Shown here piece by piece: positions 35,201 to 49,200 of a stretch of 64,000 nt of DNA. The stretch comes from Heliocidaris tuberculata (taxonomy: Eukaryota > Echinodermata > Echinoidea > Camarodonta > Echinometridae). The translations under genes and the position numbers were made by a program. The stretch spans positions 31,675,409 to 31,739,408 of the forward strand of contig CM046846.1 of NCBI GenBank assembly GCA_025618425.1, written 5' to 3'. The notes beneath the pieces are model-generated. The model did no database searches, was not told the DNA's origin, and saw only the letters and a program-made list of their open reading frames with translations. Each line of letters starts with the position of its first letter. The first letter of the stretch is position 1.

Positions 35201-38200
35201 AAGAATAAAAATCCCTGGCCCAAAAAAGAGGGGATGTAAATTCGAACAACGGCCACACACATTACTCACATGAGGATTGCTGTGTGTTATAGAATACGCT
35301 ACACATAGTGCGAAGCGCTGGGTTTATTGTGTGGGGAACTTTCGGGTGGATATGGTCTCAGCGTGAGGCAGTGAAAAGCCGTTACAAAGCGTTTCTTACA
35401 GATATTTACACTAAAATTTGTTCGAAATCGTAAATGGAATGTTAAATAATCTCATACATGTGTCTTATGATAAAAGGAGAATAGTATGTGACTATGTTAG
35501 ATAAGTTTCTTGCCAGTATGATTTTTGCTACCGAGACTGTCTATGAGCTTTAAAGAGCAATTTCCTACACAAAAGTATAGAAGCCTCGAATATGAAAAAA
35601 ATGTTTTGAAAAAAAACTATCCACTTATAATGGAATTACTCAGAGAATTTGGCTTATTCCATATCAAATTGAAAAAAAACCCCACAAAAACTGCAGTATT
35701 TTCATATCAGCCTTTGAAGTTGATGATTGCAATTTATTCTAGGTGATGAAGAAAATCAGGAGGAAAAAAATGTTGAAAAACAGTACATAGATCATGAGTG
35801 TAGCAGAACAACAGGTACTGTACATGCTGCCTAATCGAAAATAAAACATAATAAAGATGGAGAAGACAAGAACACCTTAATTACTTACATAATCCATACT
35901 GGCCAGGTTCTTTTGCTTCTCTCTCTCCTTCTCTTTCTCAGCATTTTTCTTTTTGCGGATGTCAGCCAGAGACGTTGCTGCTGTGAGGAAAGGACTCTCA
36001 AGCCAATTATCTTCTTTCTGAACCTGCAAAAAAAAAAGAAGAAACATATTATCTTCTAATCTTCTTCATATGCTTCATATTATTTGACACTGAACGTTTA
36101 AAAGGAACTATTCACCCATCCCCCACAAAAAAAAATTAAATTAATAAATAGATAAAATAAATAACAAAATGATAATAATGACAATTAAAAAAAATAAAAA
36201 GTAATAATAATGACAATTAAAAAAAATTAAGAAAATAAAAAAAATATTGCTCTTTGTTTTAAATACATAAAATTACACCAAAAAAGCAAACAAATTTTTG
36301 AGAGATTGGTTTCCTTTGAATGATGCAGAATCAGTCTTGGGTATAACAGGCAGCAAAATCACCAATTAAACAAATACATAGTGAAATATCCCCCTCTCAC
36401 CTCCCCCCCCCCCCCCCTCCCAAAAGAGAACGTAAGGCATTTTTCATACATTATTCTACATCATAGAATGAAAACATCTCAGTAAAAAGAAATTTCTTTC
36501 AAGAAACTGAATTCTGTTGGTTACAATTTTTGTCCAAAATGTAGAAAACAGAGCTGTATAAAAAAAAAGCATTATTACATTTTAACAAACATGATTATTT
36601 TGTTCAAACTTCGTCTCTCCAAAATTTCAGAAAAAAAATGCATAATTTACCCAAAGGCAAGGACTTTAAAAAATAGCAGAAGGTAATTATAATAATTGCA
36701 ATATACTGAATCATGTTGCAATTTGAGCGATCGCCAATAGGGTAAAAATGCCCGGATGTACCGTTTTTGGCGAATTCTCATTCAACTTCCGGGACCTGTG
36801 TACTTCCGGTGTATACGGATGCTAAGTTACAGTAACCGCGGTATACACACTTCAGGAATTTTTCTTCAAACTTATCTAATAAAAGTTAAGGTAATCGTAG
36901 AATTGTCATGGCGAGCGTTTCTCAAGACTTCAAGAATATGACCGTTCTGCAGCTGAAAGCTTTTCTGACAGAAAGAGGCATTCCATGCAACGGAAAACGC
37001 AAACTCGAATTGGAATTGCTAGTACGGAGAGCCGCTGAATGTTACAGCGTTATTGAGCCTTGCGAACGGGAGGCGTCCGGCAGAAAGCGACGACGGGTGC
37101 CCGCTGCGGACGGCTCTGTTCGAGACTTAAATGACAAAGCCGTATCTTGGAAAGCTGATTTGAGAGGTTATGCACGGCCGCCGGGTCATTCACCGACCGG
37201 TCAGATTCCGGAAGTAACTAGGTCACAAAAGCTGTCCCACATTGCATAGCAAACGCACCCCGATACCTGCATCCGGGCATTTTTACCCTATTGGCGATCG
37301 CTCGAATTGCTACATTACAAAATTATATTCATAATTAATGTCTTATACAGTATGTGTAATTCATCAACACACAAATATATCAATTCAAAGATATGAAGGG
37401 AAATAATTGCTTTTATTCACATAATCATATAGGCCTTATTCAAAAAGTAAAGAAAGTGAGAAGATAAAAATAAAGAAAGTGAGAAGATAAAAGCAATAAA
37501 ATCCCTATACAAGGAGATCAGTGGCTCATGATGTATTCCAGGATATGCACATGTAAAGAACACTTTAGCTTCCATAGGGGGTAAAGAAGAGGAATAGAGA
37601 ACACAGGATTGGTGTATTCTTTTCATTAAACTCTAATGGAAACAGAGCAGACAAAAGACACCACAACAAAAGGTTTGATCAATAGTGATTTAGAAAAAGA
37701 CTGGAGCATGGCGCCCCATTGGTCGCCCACCACCTGCAACTTTCTGCTTTATTATTCTCCCACTGGCATTAACTAATTTGCATATCAATAGTTCCATTGG
37801 CTTGGTGGTGGAGCTCTCAGAATGACCTTTCAAGGTATTAAATCCCTTTTTTGCGCTAGCATTAATCCTGGTGAACTGACTCAGGAAGTCTTTTGTTAGC
37901 TGCCCTAGCCCTCAGCTATTGATCACCAGCGCTCCTTTACAATACTTCAAGCTGCTCTATTCAGCCTATGGATAAAAGAGCACAGAGCGCATAGAACCGA
38001 AAGTCCGCTCAGAATATAGTCTCTATAATCAGACTCTACTTTAAACCAAACTATGCATAAATATTAAAGGGAAGGATGAGTTCTGGGAAAGATTCTAAAA
38101 AATAATTTGTGAGCTTTCTCATTCATTTTATGTCAGTTTGGAAGAACATCATGGTAGAAATGTCCTCTAAAAAGGATTTCTCTTCAAATGCCCTCATATT

Positions 38201-41200
38201 TGAAATATGATGAGAAATATCTGAAATGTTTGGGCCGAACATGCATGCCACATTGTGTGCAGTCCCATACAGTTTATTCACAATGTAATCGCATGACCAG
38301 AACTCAATTTTATCTTTAAGCCTTTCAATATCAGTCTTATACTACTTCAGTGCAACATTACATACCAGCTGGAGCAAAATAAATTTTTTCAACCTGTTAC
38401 AGATTTCATTAAAAACATTTATAGGGATATACTTACCAAATTGCCAAATAATCATAATTGTTTAAAAGCAACTTTAAGTTTGGACTCAAGAGTAGGGGGG
38501 GGGGGAAGGAGTGACAGAGTCAATTGCACTGGTCAAACAAAAAATACATATCCCATGTACAATACACAATCAATTACAAATTTTTTTTTTTTAAATGTTG
38601 TGATGGTATAGCTGTAGCAACATTGATACAGAAAAATAAAACAATATTAATTACTAATACCACATCTGTAACAACTATTATGACATATTAAACGTTAACT
38701 AATTCAACTTTATAACAAGTAACTATAAATATTCCAAATTCTGTCAAAGGTATACATGAAAATTTGCCTATATAAGCCCTAATTATGATGTAGCCCAATA
38801 AATTGTAAACTAAAAAGTTCAGCCTAATTGTGGAATAAATCTCCTCTCATTCAGTGTGTACACACACACTTGCTTGTTATGTCTATTGAGGTGGAATGAT
38901 TTCACCATAAACCGATACTTTATTGAGTGAATGAGGGGTGACATATTTCATGATAACACCAAAAGTTAAAATGAAATAAAAGTTTCTTTGCCCACAACAA
39001 ATTAAAGAAATTTCTGTCATTTTCACTATCAATCTCAGTGTTTTATACTAGATCTATATGTAGTTTGACTTGAACACATCTCAACAGGCCTATCTGTTCA
39101 ATGTCAATTTTGTTGTAGGGTCTGAAAGTGTAGAATAAACTTACACTGTGCACATGCAAAAGCTGAAGTCTGCTTGAAATAGAGGAACAATGCAATATGC
39201 ACGAGAGAGTACGTGTGCATACACAAAACACACTATAGCGCTCCAGCCAGTACAAGCATACATGCATTGTCAAGTCAAAATGTGGTCTCAAGCATAGGCT
39301 GTCTGCTACATATACATACATGTACATGCTGCATGGGTAGAAATTAGTTGTCATCATAATAAGCCATCTAGTTAGCTGTGGCGTATGCAATACGATGTAT
39401 TGTGTTGTGGGAATGTATATTTTCCCTGCTTCAATGGAATAGAATAAATACATCAGGTACAGGTGTTAAAACTAGGACTGAATGAAACCAAACATGGAGT
39501 CTTCATCACAGATGATCAAGCCATGCAGGGTCCAGATCACAGACCTAAGAAGTAAGTCATACATCAATGAATCATTAGTGATGTTTGCTCATAATTACTC
39601 CTCCCTTGAATAATGCACTGATCATGTATTTTGTTCACAAGCTTCATTATGTTGTTACTGTTAGCAGTAGTCACGACCTTGTGCGTATGATGGGGGTACC
39701 TAAAGTTACGCATTTTGTTTTCACCGGCTAAAAATTCACTTTTTCAATGATCTATTCCAATTTCTTTCATATATCTTGGTTCTACATATCTTAAAATTAA
39801 ATCCCTGAGCAAACAAATACCATTAACATTAATTTTCAAGTCGATGTCGATACCCATGTCGAATTCGGTTGAAAAATGAAAGGGTCCTAAAGCTACGCAC
39901 ACATAATAAATGAATGCAAATCTTGACTTTGAAGCTGACTGATGTGAATTTCACCCCGATTTGCAAATAGTGACAATTTCACTAAAAATAAAGGGAAATT
40001 AGTCATTCTTTTTTGCAAACGTAAATTTACCGTTGACAAGAATCAATGTTGCAAAAAACTCTATCTTTTATAAGGGGCCCATAATCTGGAATAAATTACC
40101 CTCATACATTAAATGTAGTCCTTCTCTTAAAGTCTTCAAAAGGAGGTTGAAATCACTCATACTGGATACTTATAATACTTAATTTACTTTATCTATGTTC
40201 AGGCTTTACTCCTATTTTTGTATTGTTTGTTTTTGTTTTGCTATGCATTACGCTTTCTTACTTTCTTGTTTAACTTTTGTTGGTGGCAGCACCAATAACG
40301 CTCTTTTGCCTTTCTAAGCTGTCTCCTCATTCATGTTCTATTATACTGTGATTGTTTTATAAATTTTGTAAATGTGATTTTGTTTTTATGAATGGATGAA
40401 ATAAATGGAAATGAAAATAACATAATCTCGTTGCTTAGTCACACCAAAAGTTTGGCGCATTGAACGCGTGGTATTGCGTGTATTTGCGGGGTGCGTAGCT
40501 TTAGGACCTGCGTAGCTTTAGGACCCCTGACCATAAATGTACTTGAAGTGTAAGCAGTTGTGCGCTGTCTAGGTAGTCTGAAGAATATAGTAGCGTAGCC
40601 CCTGTAACTAAAGTTAGAATGAACTAGTGTGAAGAGATACAGGTGTATATAAGATCTTACTATCATGTACACGATGTAAGCATTTAACTTCCGATGCATG
40701 TTATTTTTTTTGGAAAACAAATGTATATGCTTGCAATACACTTGTTTAACCCTTTCATGACAGGAATTATTTAAGGGCTAAATTGATCACATTTTGTTCT
40801 TCAAATTGGCAACAATAATATTTTTCTTTTAGTCCTATAAGGTTCTGATAAAGTGTAATGTCTTTGGAAACAATATACATGGCTACAAAATTTGTCGAAA
40901 GGTTGAAAAAATTGCCAATTTGATAAAAAAACAATGATTTTGAATCTGTCAATGTGTTGCCAATTTAAGGAATTTAAAGCTTATTCTTGTTTTTAAAATT
41001 CCTGACATCAAACGCAATATGGTCTTACAACAAAAATGGACAAAGTGTGTGCAGAAATTTTTGCTCTTTCTACTCGTGCATCTGGTATAATTTTTAGAGC
41101 TCTGGATCAAAAGTTATTGAGCCAAACCACAAAATGTGGTCAATTGTCTTGAAAGGGTTAACAGGCAAGATAAGCTAATGAGGGCAGAGGCCCCTTTTCT

Positions 41201-44200
41201 AAAAATGGTCACAAGTCAAAGTTTGTGAACAATGCAGTGAAACACATATTATAATTAAAGATAAAGTTGAGTTCTGGTCAGAAGACTGAATTTTTTTGTG
41301 AAAGAAACTGTATCAAAGCAAAGTCTGGGAAAGGTTATGATTATATAGCACATAAGAATTGGTGTATGTTGTAAGGTTTTGGAACCACCAAAATGATTCA
41401 GTCGATCCAGAAGAGAGTTGTATGCACTGCACACAGAAATGTGTATGTATTGAACTACACACAAATGTTTGGCTTGAAGATTTAAGCCGTTTCTTGTCAT
41501 ATTTTTAATGTGAGGGCATTTGAAGAGCAATCCTTTTCAGGGGACATTTCTACTATGATAATCTTCCAAACTAACATAAAAAGAATGAGAAAGCTCACAA
41601 ATTACATGTATTTTGAACCTTTCCCAGAACTCACGTGAACTCGTGTGACTCACAATCACATACAATCACACTATCCCTTGACAATTACCCCCCCCCCCTC
41701 CCCCAGACAATTGACCCCCTCTACGATGATTACTTCCCCAGGAAAATTGCCCCCTGGATGATTACCCCCCTGGACAATTACCTCCAGGACAATAACTCCT
41801 CCCCCCCCCCGAAAATTACCTCCCCATAGAAGAATTAGCCTCAGGTGCCCAAAATACAGCCCTCTCCCCCTCCCACCCCAAACCCCTTAGCACTGCCTAC
41901 ATGTACATGTCCTTTTTAAGATGAGGGAGGCTGTCCTAAGGGTACTTGGGGCTAATTGTTCTAAGGGGTAACTTTCTGGTGATAGTTGTCTGAGGGGTAA
42001 TTGTCCGGGGGTGGGGGGGGGGGGTCAATTGTCCTTTTGGGATAAACATCTGAGGGGGAAAGGGGTAATTGTCTCAGGCCTGTGAATGGGGTTTCACAAA
42101 AAGAGCGGAAAAAAGCTGAAAGTTTCCGCCGCCATGATTCTACCTATTATCATAAAATATGACAAGCCAGCAAATTCTATTGCCACAACACACACAAATC
42201 ACATCATACACATGTGCAGACATTGTCACTCACCACAAAAAGGTCCCATAGTCACCTCCAAAAATCTAAAAAGCCTAATTCCACCGTCAAAAATGTGGAA
42301 TCGGCGCCATATTTCCAAAGTACGCGGGGCTTAAGTCCAATGCTAAGAAACAGGTTCGCCGAAAAAGCGTTAAAAATCAAGAAATCAGCGGTTTTGTGGC
42401 GAGTTTTTTTGCTTATCGCAAGCTACGAGTATGATGGTGTCGGCAAAAAACAAATGAAAATCCAAAACCCCCGTACCTGCCGATGCATTGACTTCATGTA
42501 CAAAGTTGAATGCAAGTCCCGACTTGCCTTCATTCGACCGAATGCGCCGTGCGCAACGCCCGCGATGAACAACCGATAAAATAGCAGAAATTGCACACAG
42601 GAAAAAAGCGGAAATTGAAATTGGGCAGAATAATATAAAAAAAACGGATTTCCGCTAAAAAGCGGAGATTTCACAGGCCTGTTGTCTATGGGGTAATTTT
42701 CCAGTGGGTAGTTGTCCTAGAATCCACATGTACATGTACATGTACATGTATGGGGTTACACATCTAGTCATCTAGTGCCATAGCCAATGCTATTATAATA
42801 GCAGCTGCTGGCATGTCTTATCTCTCTACCAATATCAAAGGGAGATTATGACAATATGATAAACAGGGGCCATATCAGTATGCTCATGATTCTATTGCAT
42901 AGTAAGTCTTTGAAGCACATAAAGCCACATATGCACTTTTGAGATAATTACATGTAATGTTTGAAAACGAACAATTTTTGTAATAATATTGAGCATTTTG
43001 CATTAAGTGGAAATCCAAATAGCACTTAGAATTCATTCACTTACATGTACAACATTAACGTTTTTAGGGGATTGGATTTTTGCCTCTATTCTTACAGCAG
43101 CCCCCTTCCGCAATACAGAATTTGAATTTGTGTGCAGCTCACTGGACTTCACCTTAATGTCATATTTTGCCACCGTTCTTCCACTGAAAAACAAAAAAAA
43201 TGCGAGGGGGGGGGGGGTAGTGCCATTATGACCGTCTATTTACAAAATCCTTGTCTAACACATTTTTCGCCACACCATTAAATGACTCTTTCTTCAAGTA
43301 TTGTGCAGTTTTTGAGACTGAGTCTTGAAAATTTTCCAGATATATTTCTTGAAAAGAAAAAAATCATATAAACCAAAAAAATATAAGAAATAAAAACAAT
43401 AGAATAAGTATGAAATTCACAAAATAATAACAGAAGAATTCATTTGAAATTTGACAGTTTGTCAATGCAATAGTGTTGACTATGCTTATTTATAGACTTT
43501 TTCAAAAAGATTGGCATACCTCATTTTTCATGAAGCTATCAATAAATATGTAAAGCATGCATCCAGTCTGTATAAATTATAATGAGCCTGATCGGTTAGT
43601 CACGGACGGACATTTGACAAATTTTAAAAGTTTGAAGGCCTGTAAAAGATAGGTTATTAGATGTGTTGAGCTGTTTTATGTTTCATTGTGAAGGGTACCA
43701 CTTAAGGTGCTAAATGATGATAAAATTTGGTTGCCATGGTTACCTAATAAAAATAGAATCCATTAAATGTTCAATGTCACGGACGGACAAGATAGAAATG
43801 GGTTTCTTGACTTATCGGTAATCTTTTGTCTTTTCTATCTAAACAAACTGTCACTGACAAATTTTTTTGACTGCAAATGTTAGTCACATAAATTGACTTC
43901 CCTGTCACATACATAGAATTTTAAAGCAAGCTGTACATGTACATGTAACTTTTGCTAGAGGTCCGAAAACTTTTTGTCAAGGATGGACATTTGGGCATCA
44001 CAGACAGACATTTTGAGTGTCACAGACGGACATTAACTTAAAAACTGCATGTGTTCCTATCTAAAATCGCACATACGTACTTCTTGCAATCTACTTTTTG
44101 TTTCAAATTGATTTTATTCCACTATTAAGCAAAACTTAGCTTGAAAAACTTAGCTTTTAAGTGGAATCTATGTCAAATGTGGATGTCTGTATTGTAGTGT

Positions 44201-46226
44201 ATATATAATGTACAAGTGCAATGTACTCATGTAGTGTACAACTATACATAACCCTTTACATTACAGTCATGTAGGTGGACTGAAATCAAACATCAATATT
44301 TAGTATTTTAATTTACTTTACAGCTCAAAGTCATATATTTTGTTTCAAACATAGAGGTAATATAGAAATAGGGTTATGTGTGATTGATCATTATCATATA
44401 CAGGAAGTACAATTTCTCATTTGGTTTACAACATCACATATAAGTACATGTACCAGTACTCTTTATAACATCTCATATTTTTCAATAGTTCTGTTTAAGA
44501 GGGTGAAAACCAAATCATGAAATGCATATCATTGTCTAAATCTTTCTCATACCATAGTTTACTTTTTCAGTAATGTCTCTATCACTTTAAGAACAATGTT
44601 GGCTTTCTGGACAAAGGCCCTAATGGCAACAGTTGAGTATATAAAGCCCATAGAGCCTAATTATGTCCTGTTAGTTGAGGGATTGCCCAACATGACTATT
44701 GTACACCTTCCCCATAAAAAAACTGTTTCAGGGTTGATGCAACCAATTCAATTATGAGCATTTAAAATTATATACTGTCTAAAAGGTTTCTTCTTATGTT
44801 ATGTCACATGTGATTACTGATTACCTATTTTTTTTTTTAAATGTTGGCTATGTATGATCCTGAACTACAAAGAATCTCTGTCTGTCTCAAACGTTACAAC
44901 TAATTCAAAGCATTCTTACAAAATAGAGTCCAAACATGGCTCTTGCGGTCCGATACCACATCTGACCTCCAATATTTATAATTTTCAAGCACAACTTGTA
45001 ATTTAATTTGAATATTGATCAAGCTTCAGTATTAATGTTGAATCTAAAACTTTTACACGTTGCTGATGACCAAAAATATCAGCTACAATAATAGCAATAA
45101 TACTATTAATAAATAAATAAGAAAATAAGTATTCATCTTTTGTAAACACCTGTAATGGATGTCTTTTGCAGACTGACAATGCAGGCTGGCTCCCATTAGA
45201 GTCATAGCAAAATCATTAGGTTTTTATGACATTTATTAGCTTGAAAAAGAAAAAAATTGGGGCAGGATGGGGGGTAATTTTTGCATTCATATGGGGGATC
45301 ACAATACCATATACAGTCCAACCTGCTTTAGCGACAACCTGCATAGAAAGACTACCTTTCAATAAAGACCACAATTTTTGTTTCACTTTAAAACTGTTTC
45401 TCATTAAATCATGTATTAAAGGAACCTGTACGTAAAGACCACCTGCTCATAAAGACAACTTTTCTTGTCTGTCCTGAGCAGTCTTTATAGACAGGTTTCA
45501 CTGTACATGATATTTTGGATGAAATATGTTCCATGAACCAATAAACAACAAAACAATTCATTGAATTTGAAATCTCACAGCATTTACCATTTCAGTATAT
45601 TACATTGTCCGTCCGTGACAAAATTAGTGTCCGTCTGTGACAATGTTCAAATTCGTTTTTAGTACATTTAATTGATCAAGGTTTTATTCATACATGGTAT
45701 AGGTCTCTAGCTTGTGAGATAGCTCAGCATGGTTTTTATTTTCACTTTTGCCCCATCAATGGAAAAAAAAACTTTTACAAATTTTTTCTATCACGGACGG
45801 ACAAATTTGCATCAAGATGTGAATGACCATGCGGCACAACCATTTCTGTACAAATATTTTCAAATATTTTTTGGTTTTCAATGGAATGGTGTTTGATCTA
45901 TAATCATTTGCTAGCAAAACTTAAGAAAGTTTAGAGTGTTAAACTAGGCCCAAATCAATCTTTCCAGAAAATGTCCGTCCGTGACATTAGTGTTCATCAC
46001 CCCTGTTGAAAAATGGGCCCATCCAATGACTTTCCCGACCTTGTCAATTAAACAAACATGAATTTTAGTAACTTTAGATTAATGAAAAGCCTGAAATTGA
46101 TTTCATCATAAAAATCTGAAAATTAAATTTTCACCCCTATGCTCACTCTTAACTGATCAGGCTCTAATAAAATGATAAAACTGCAAATTTTTTCATTAAA
46201 ATTACACAACGGCCAAGACTATAAGA

Positions 46227-46257
<31 letters not shown>

Positions 46258-49200
46258 TAAGCTCTCAAAAGGCTTCGTTAGGAATAGGGTTAAAAGGGCA
46301 GTCCACCCAGATATCAAGTTGCTTTAATAAAAGCAGAAAAATGAGAGGAACAAAGCAGAAAAATGAGAGGAACAAAGCAGAAAAATGAGAGGAACAAATC
46401 AGCAAAAGTGGGAGAAAAATCTGATAAAGAATAAGAAAGATGAATTTTAAAGGGCAATCAAACCTTGGTAATAAGATGATTTGTGTGAAAGCAGAAAAAT
46501 AAGAAAAACAGGATGGTGAAAGTTTCAAAGAAATCGGACAAGGAATAAGAAAGTTATGGATGTTTGAAAAATGAGATCACTACATCTACGCGAATCTCAA
46601 ATTGGCAATTTGGTGAGTTGATCGTGACATACTTGCGGACAACTCTCCCATATGTCATACACAAAAATATCATTAATTTGTGTTTTTCTCTGAAGTGCCT
46701 TTACTTTCTGGGAAGTACTCAAAATATATTTGAGATAGCACATTGTCCAATGTTCCATGAAAGAAAAAGATCCTACTGAGTAATGCACTTTGAAAAAATT
46801 GACATTTTAGTGATTTTGTGTGCTGGAGCAAATGGGGGAGTTGTCCGGAACAGTCGCAACTACATCACAGTGACATTACCTATTCGACCAATTTGAAATT
46901 CCAATGTAGGGTAATTCCAGCGTGACAGACGGGACATCCAACCCTCACTTTTTTGATGTTTTTACTTGATATTTCATATTTCATTTAAAGATAAAGTTGA
47001 GTTCTGGTCATTGAATCATGAAAGAAACTATCTCAGAGCAATTGGGAAAGGTTGATCATATAGCAAATAAGCAATGGTGTATGCTGTAAGGTTTGGAATC
47101 ACCAAAATGATAAGAAATCGACTCAAGCCTGTTGAGAGTCACATGCACTGCACACAGAAATGTGTATATGGGACTACACAGAAATGTTCGGCCCGAACAA
47201 TTCAGTAGTTTCTTGTCATATTTTGAATGTGAGAGCATTTGAAGAGCAATCTTTTTCAGGGGACATATCTACTATGATAATCATCCAAACTAACATGAAA
47301 AGAATGAGAAAGCTCACAAATTATTTTGAACCTTTCCCAGAACTCACGTGAACTTGTGTGACTCACAATCACATACAATCACACTACCCCTTAAATGGTC
47401 ATCTTTAGTGTAATAAAATATGATATTAAAAGGATTTCAATTTTTATCCATCAAAAATTTTTCATATAGTTCCATATATATATTTTTGCTGTAGATGTAA
47501 AATGTGACAGACGGGACATCACTTTATGATTGAGAATCATCTTCATAATATGGAATTATACCAAGTTAGCAGTAGAAATGAATTCCCCCCCCCCCCCCTA
47601 CCAAAGAGCAAGAATACAAAATTTGATTCCATAACAATGGTCCAATTCATGGTAAATGCAAAAAGTACCTTTAAAAACGTGACAGATGGGACAAAAATCC
47701 ATTTGACCTCCTTAAAATCTGAAGAATATTAATATTTTTTCACTTTATGTGCATGTATGTAGATATAAAGTTACCCTTAGTCCTAACCAGATTTGATTAA
47801 TTTTTTTATAATTACAGAGAAAATGTTCAAAATGACTCAATATGTGATTCCACATGTTACCATAAAAATGTGCAATTTCATGTATGGGTTAAAAAATGGC
47901 AATTTTTAGGTCAAAATATTTTTTTAAAAATTAAAAAAATTGAATATTGCTCCATGCAGTTTAAATTATTCATAAATGTATTCCATTGACATAGAAGGAA
48001 AATGTTCAAATTACATTTTGTATTTTCACTAAAAGTTGACATTTTCATGGAATTACCATATAATGATTACAACAAAAATTTCATAACTTTTTTATTGCTT
48101 GTCCAATTTTGTTCAAACTTTTACCAATCTGCTTCTCTGATTTTTCCTTTCTTTCAGAGCAGCTTTCTTATTAAAGGAGAATTAACCCCAGAATATAAAT
48201 GTACTTATGTTCAAAGGTGTAATATATTCTAAATGATTGGCCTGTATCACTTTAGAAATAAAATATCAGAAAAGGGTTTAAATTAAGACATTCTAGCACA
48301 TGGTATCATCTGCTAACACTTTACATGGGGGCTGCCATTTTCTTGATGATATGGAGTTGTACATGAACCACTGGAAACCGTTCAGGTCAGGAAAAATTTT
48401 TTCATCCTAGAGCTAAATTGCTTCTCTTCATTACAAACAAAAATCCCCATACATCTATATGATGGAAAATACATAACAGGTGTAAACATATATTCTAAAA
48501 TTTGAAATTTATAGATTTCTTATTAAATTCTTTGGTTTTGCTAAATAGAAATCGATTTCTTGGGCTTGCCTGGGAGAGCAGAACATAATTTATACAATGT
48601 GCATTCTGACTATTGAAGTGCATTATCTCAAAGCAGGTGAATACATAGTTTGTCACTATTGACGCTCAGGAAAGTTATCATCCATAAATTTGAATTAATT
48701 TGCTCCGTCGCGTACGTCATAGTATCAAGAAAATAGATTTATATTTAGCAAAATTGTAATTTTCAAAGAAATATAAAACACATTTTCGTTTTTAGAATAT
48801 ATGTACATAAATACATATCTCATAAATATTTTAAATCTCAAATGAGATTTTGTATCAGGAAGAAAGACAATTTTGCATTTGGATTAAAAATATCTTTATG
48901 TACAAACAGTGGCGTAGCTAGGATTTTTTACAAGGGGGGCAAATTCTGCTTGAAGGTAGACCCGTATTTTTTTTCTTCTCGCCAGCACTCCAAAACTTGC
49001 TCAGTGGGGGGGGGGGGGGGGGGGTTTCGCTAGCTCTCAAAAAAGTTGATCGGTGCCCCAGCCCCACCCCCCTCAGCTACGCTAGTGTGTGCAAATCAAG
49101 AAAATGGCAGCCCCCAGGTATTGCTAGCAGACAATAAATTTTGCTGAGAAAATCTTGATTTATACCCATCTTGTATATTTTAATGCAAAACTACATAAGA

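Noticed and set aside
42214..42579. 121-codon frame in the 607-bp TIR element
   Set aside because: No domain, no transposase motif, and an overlapping second frame of similar quality. Kept only as a note in the element entry.
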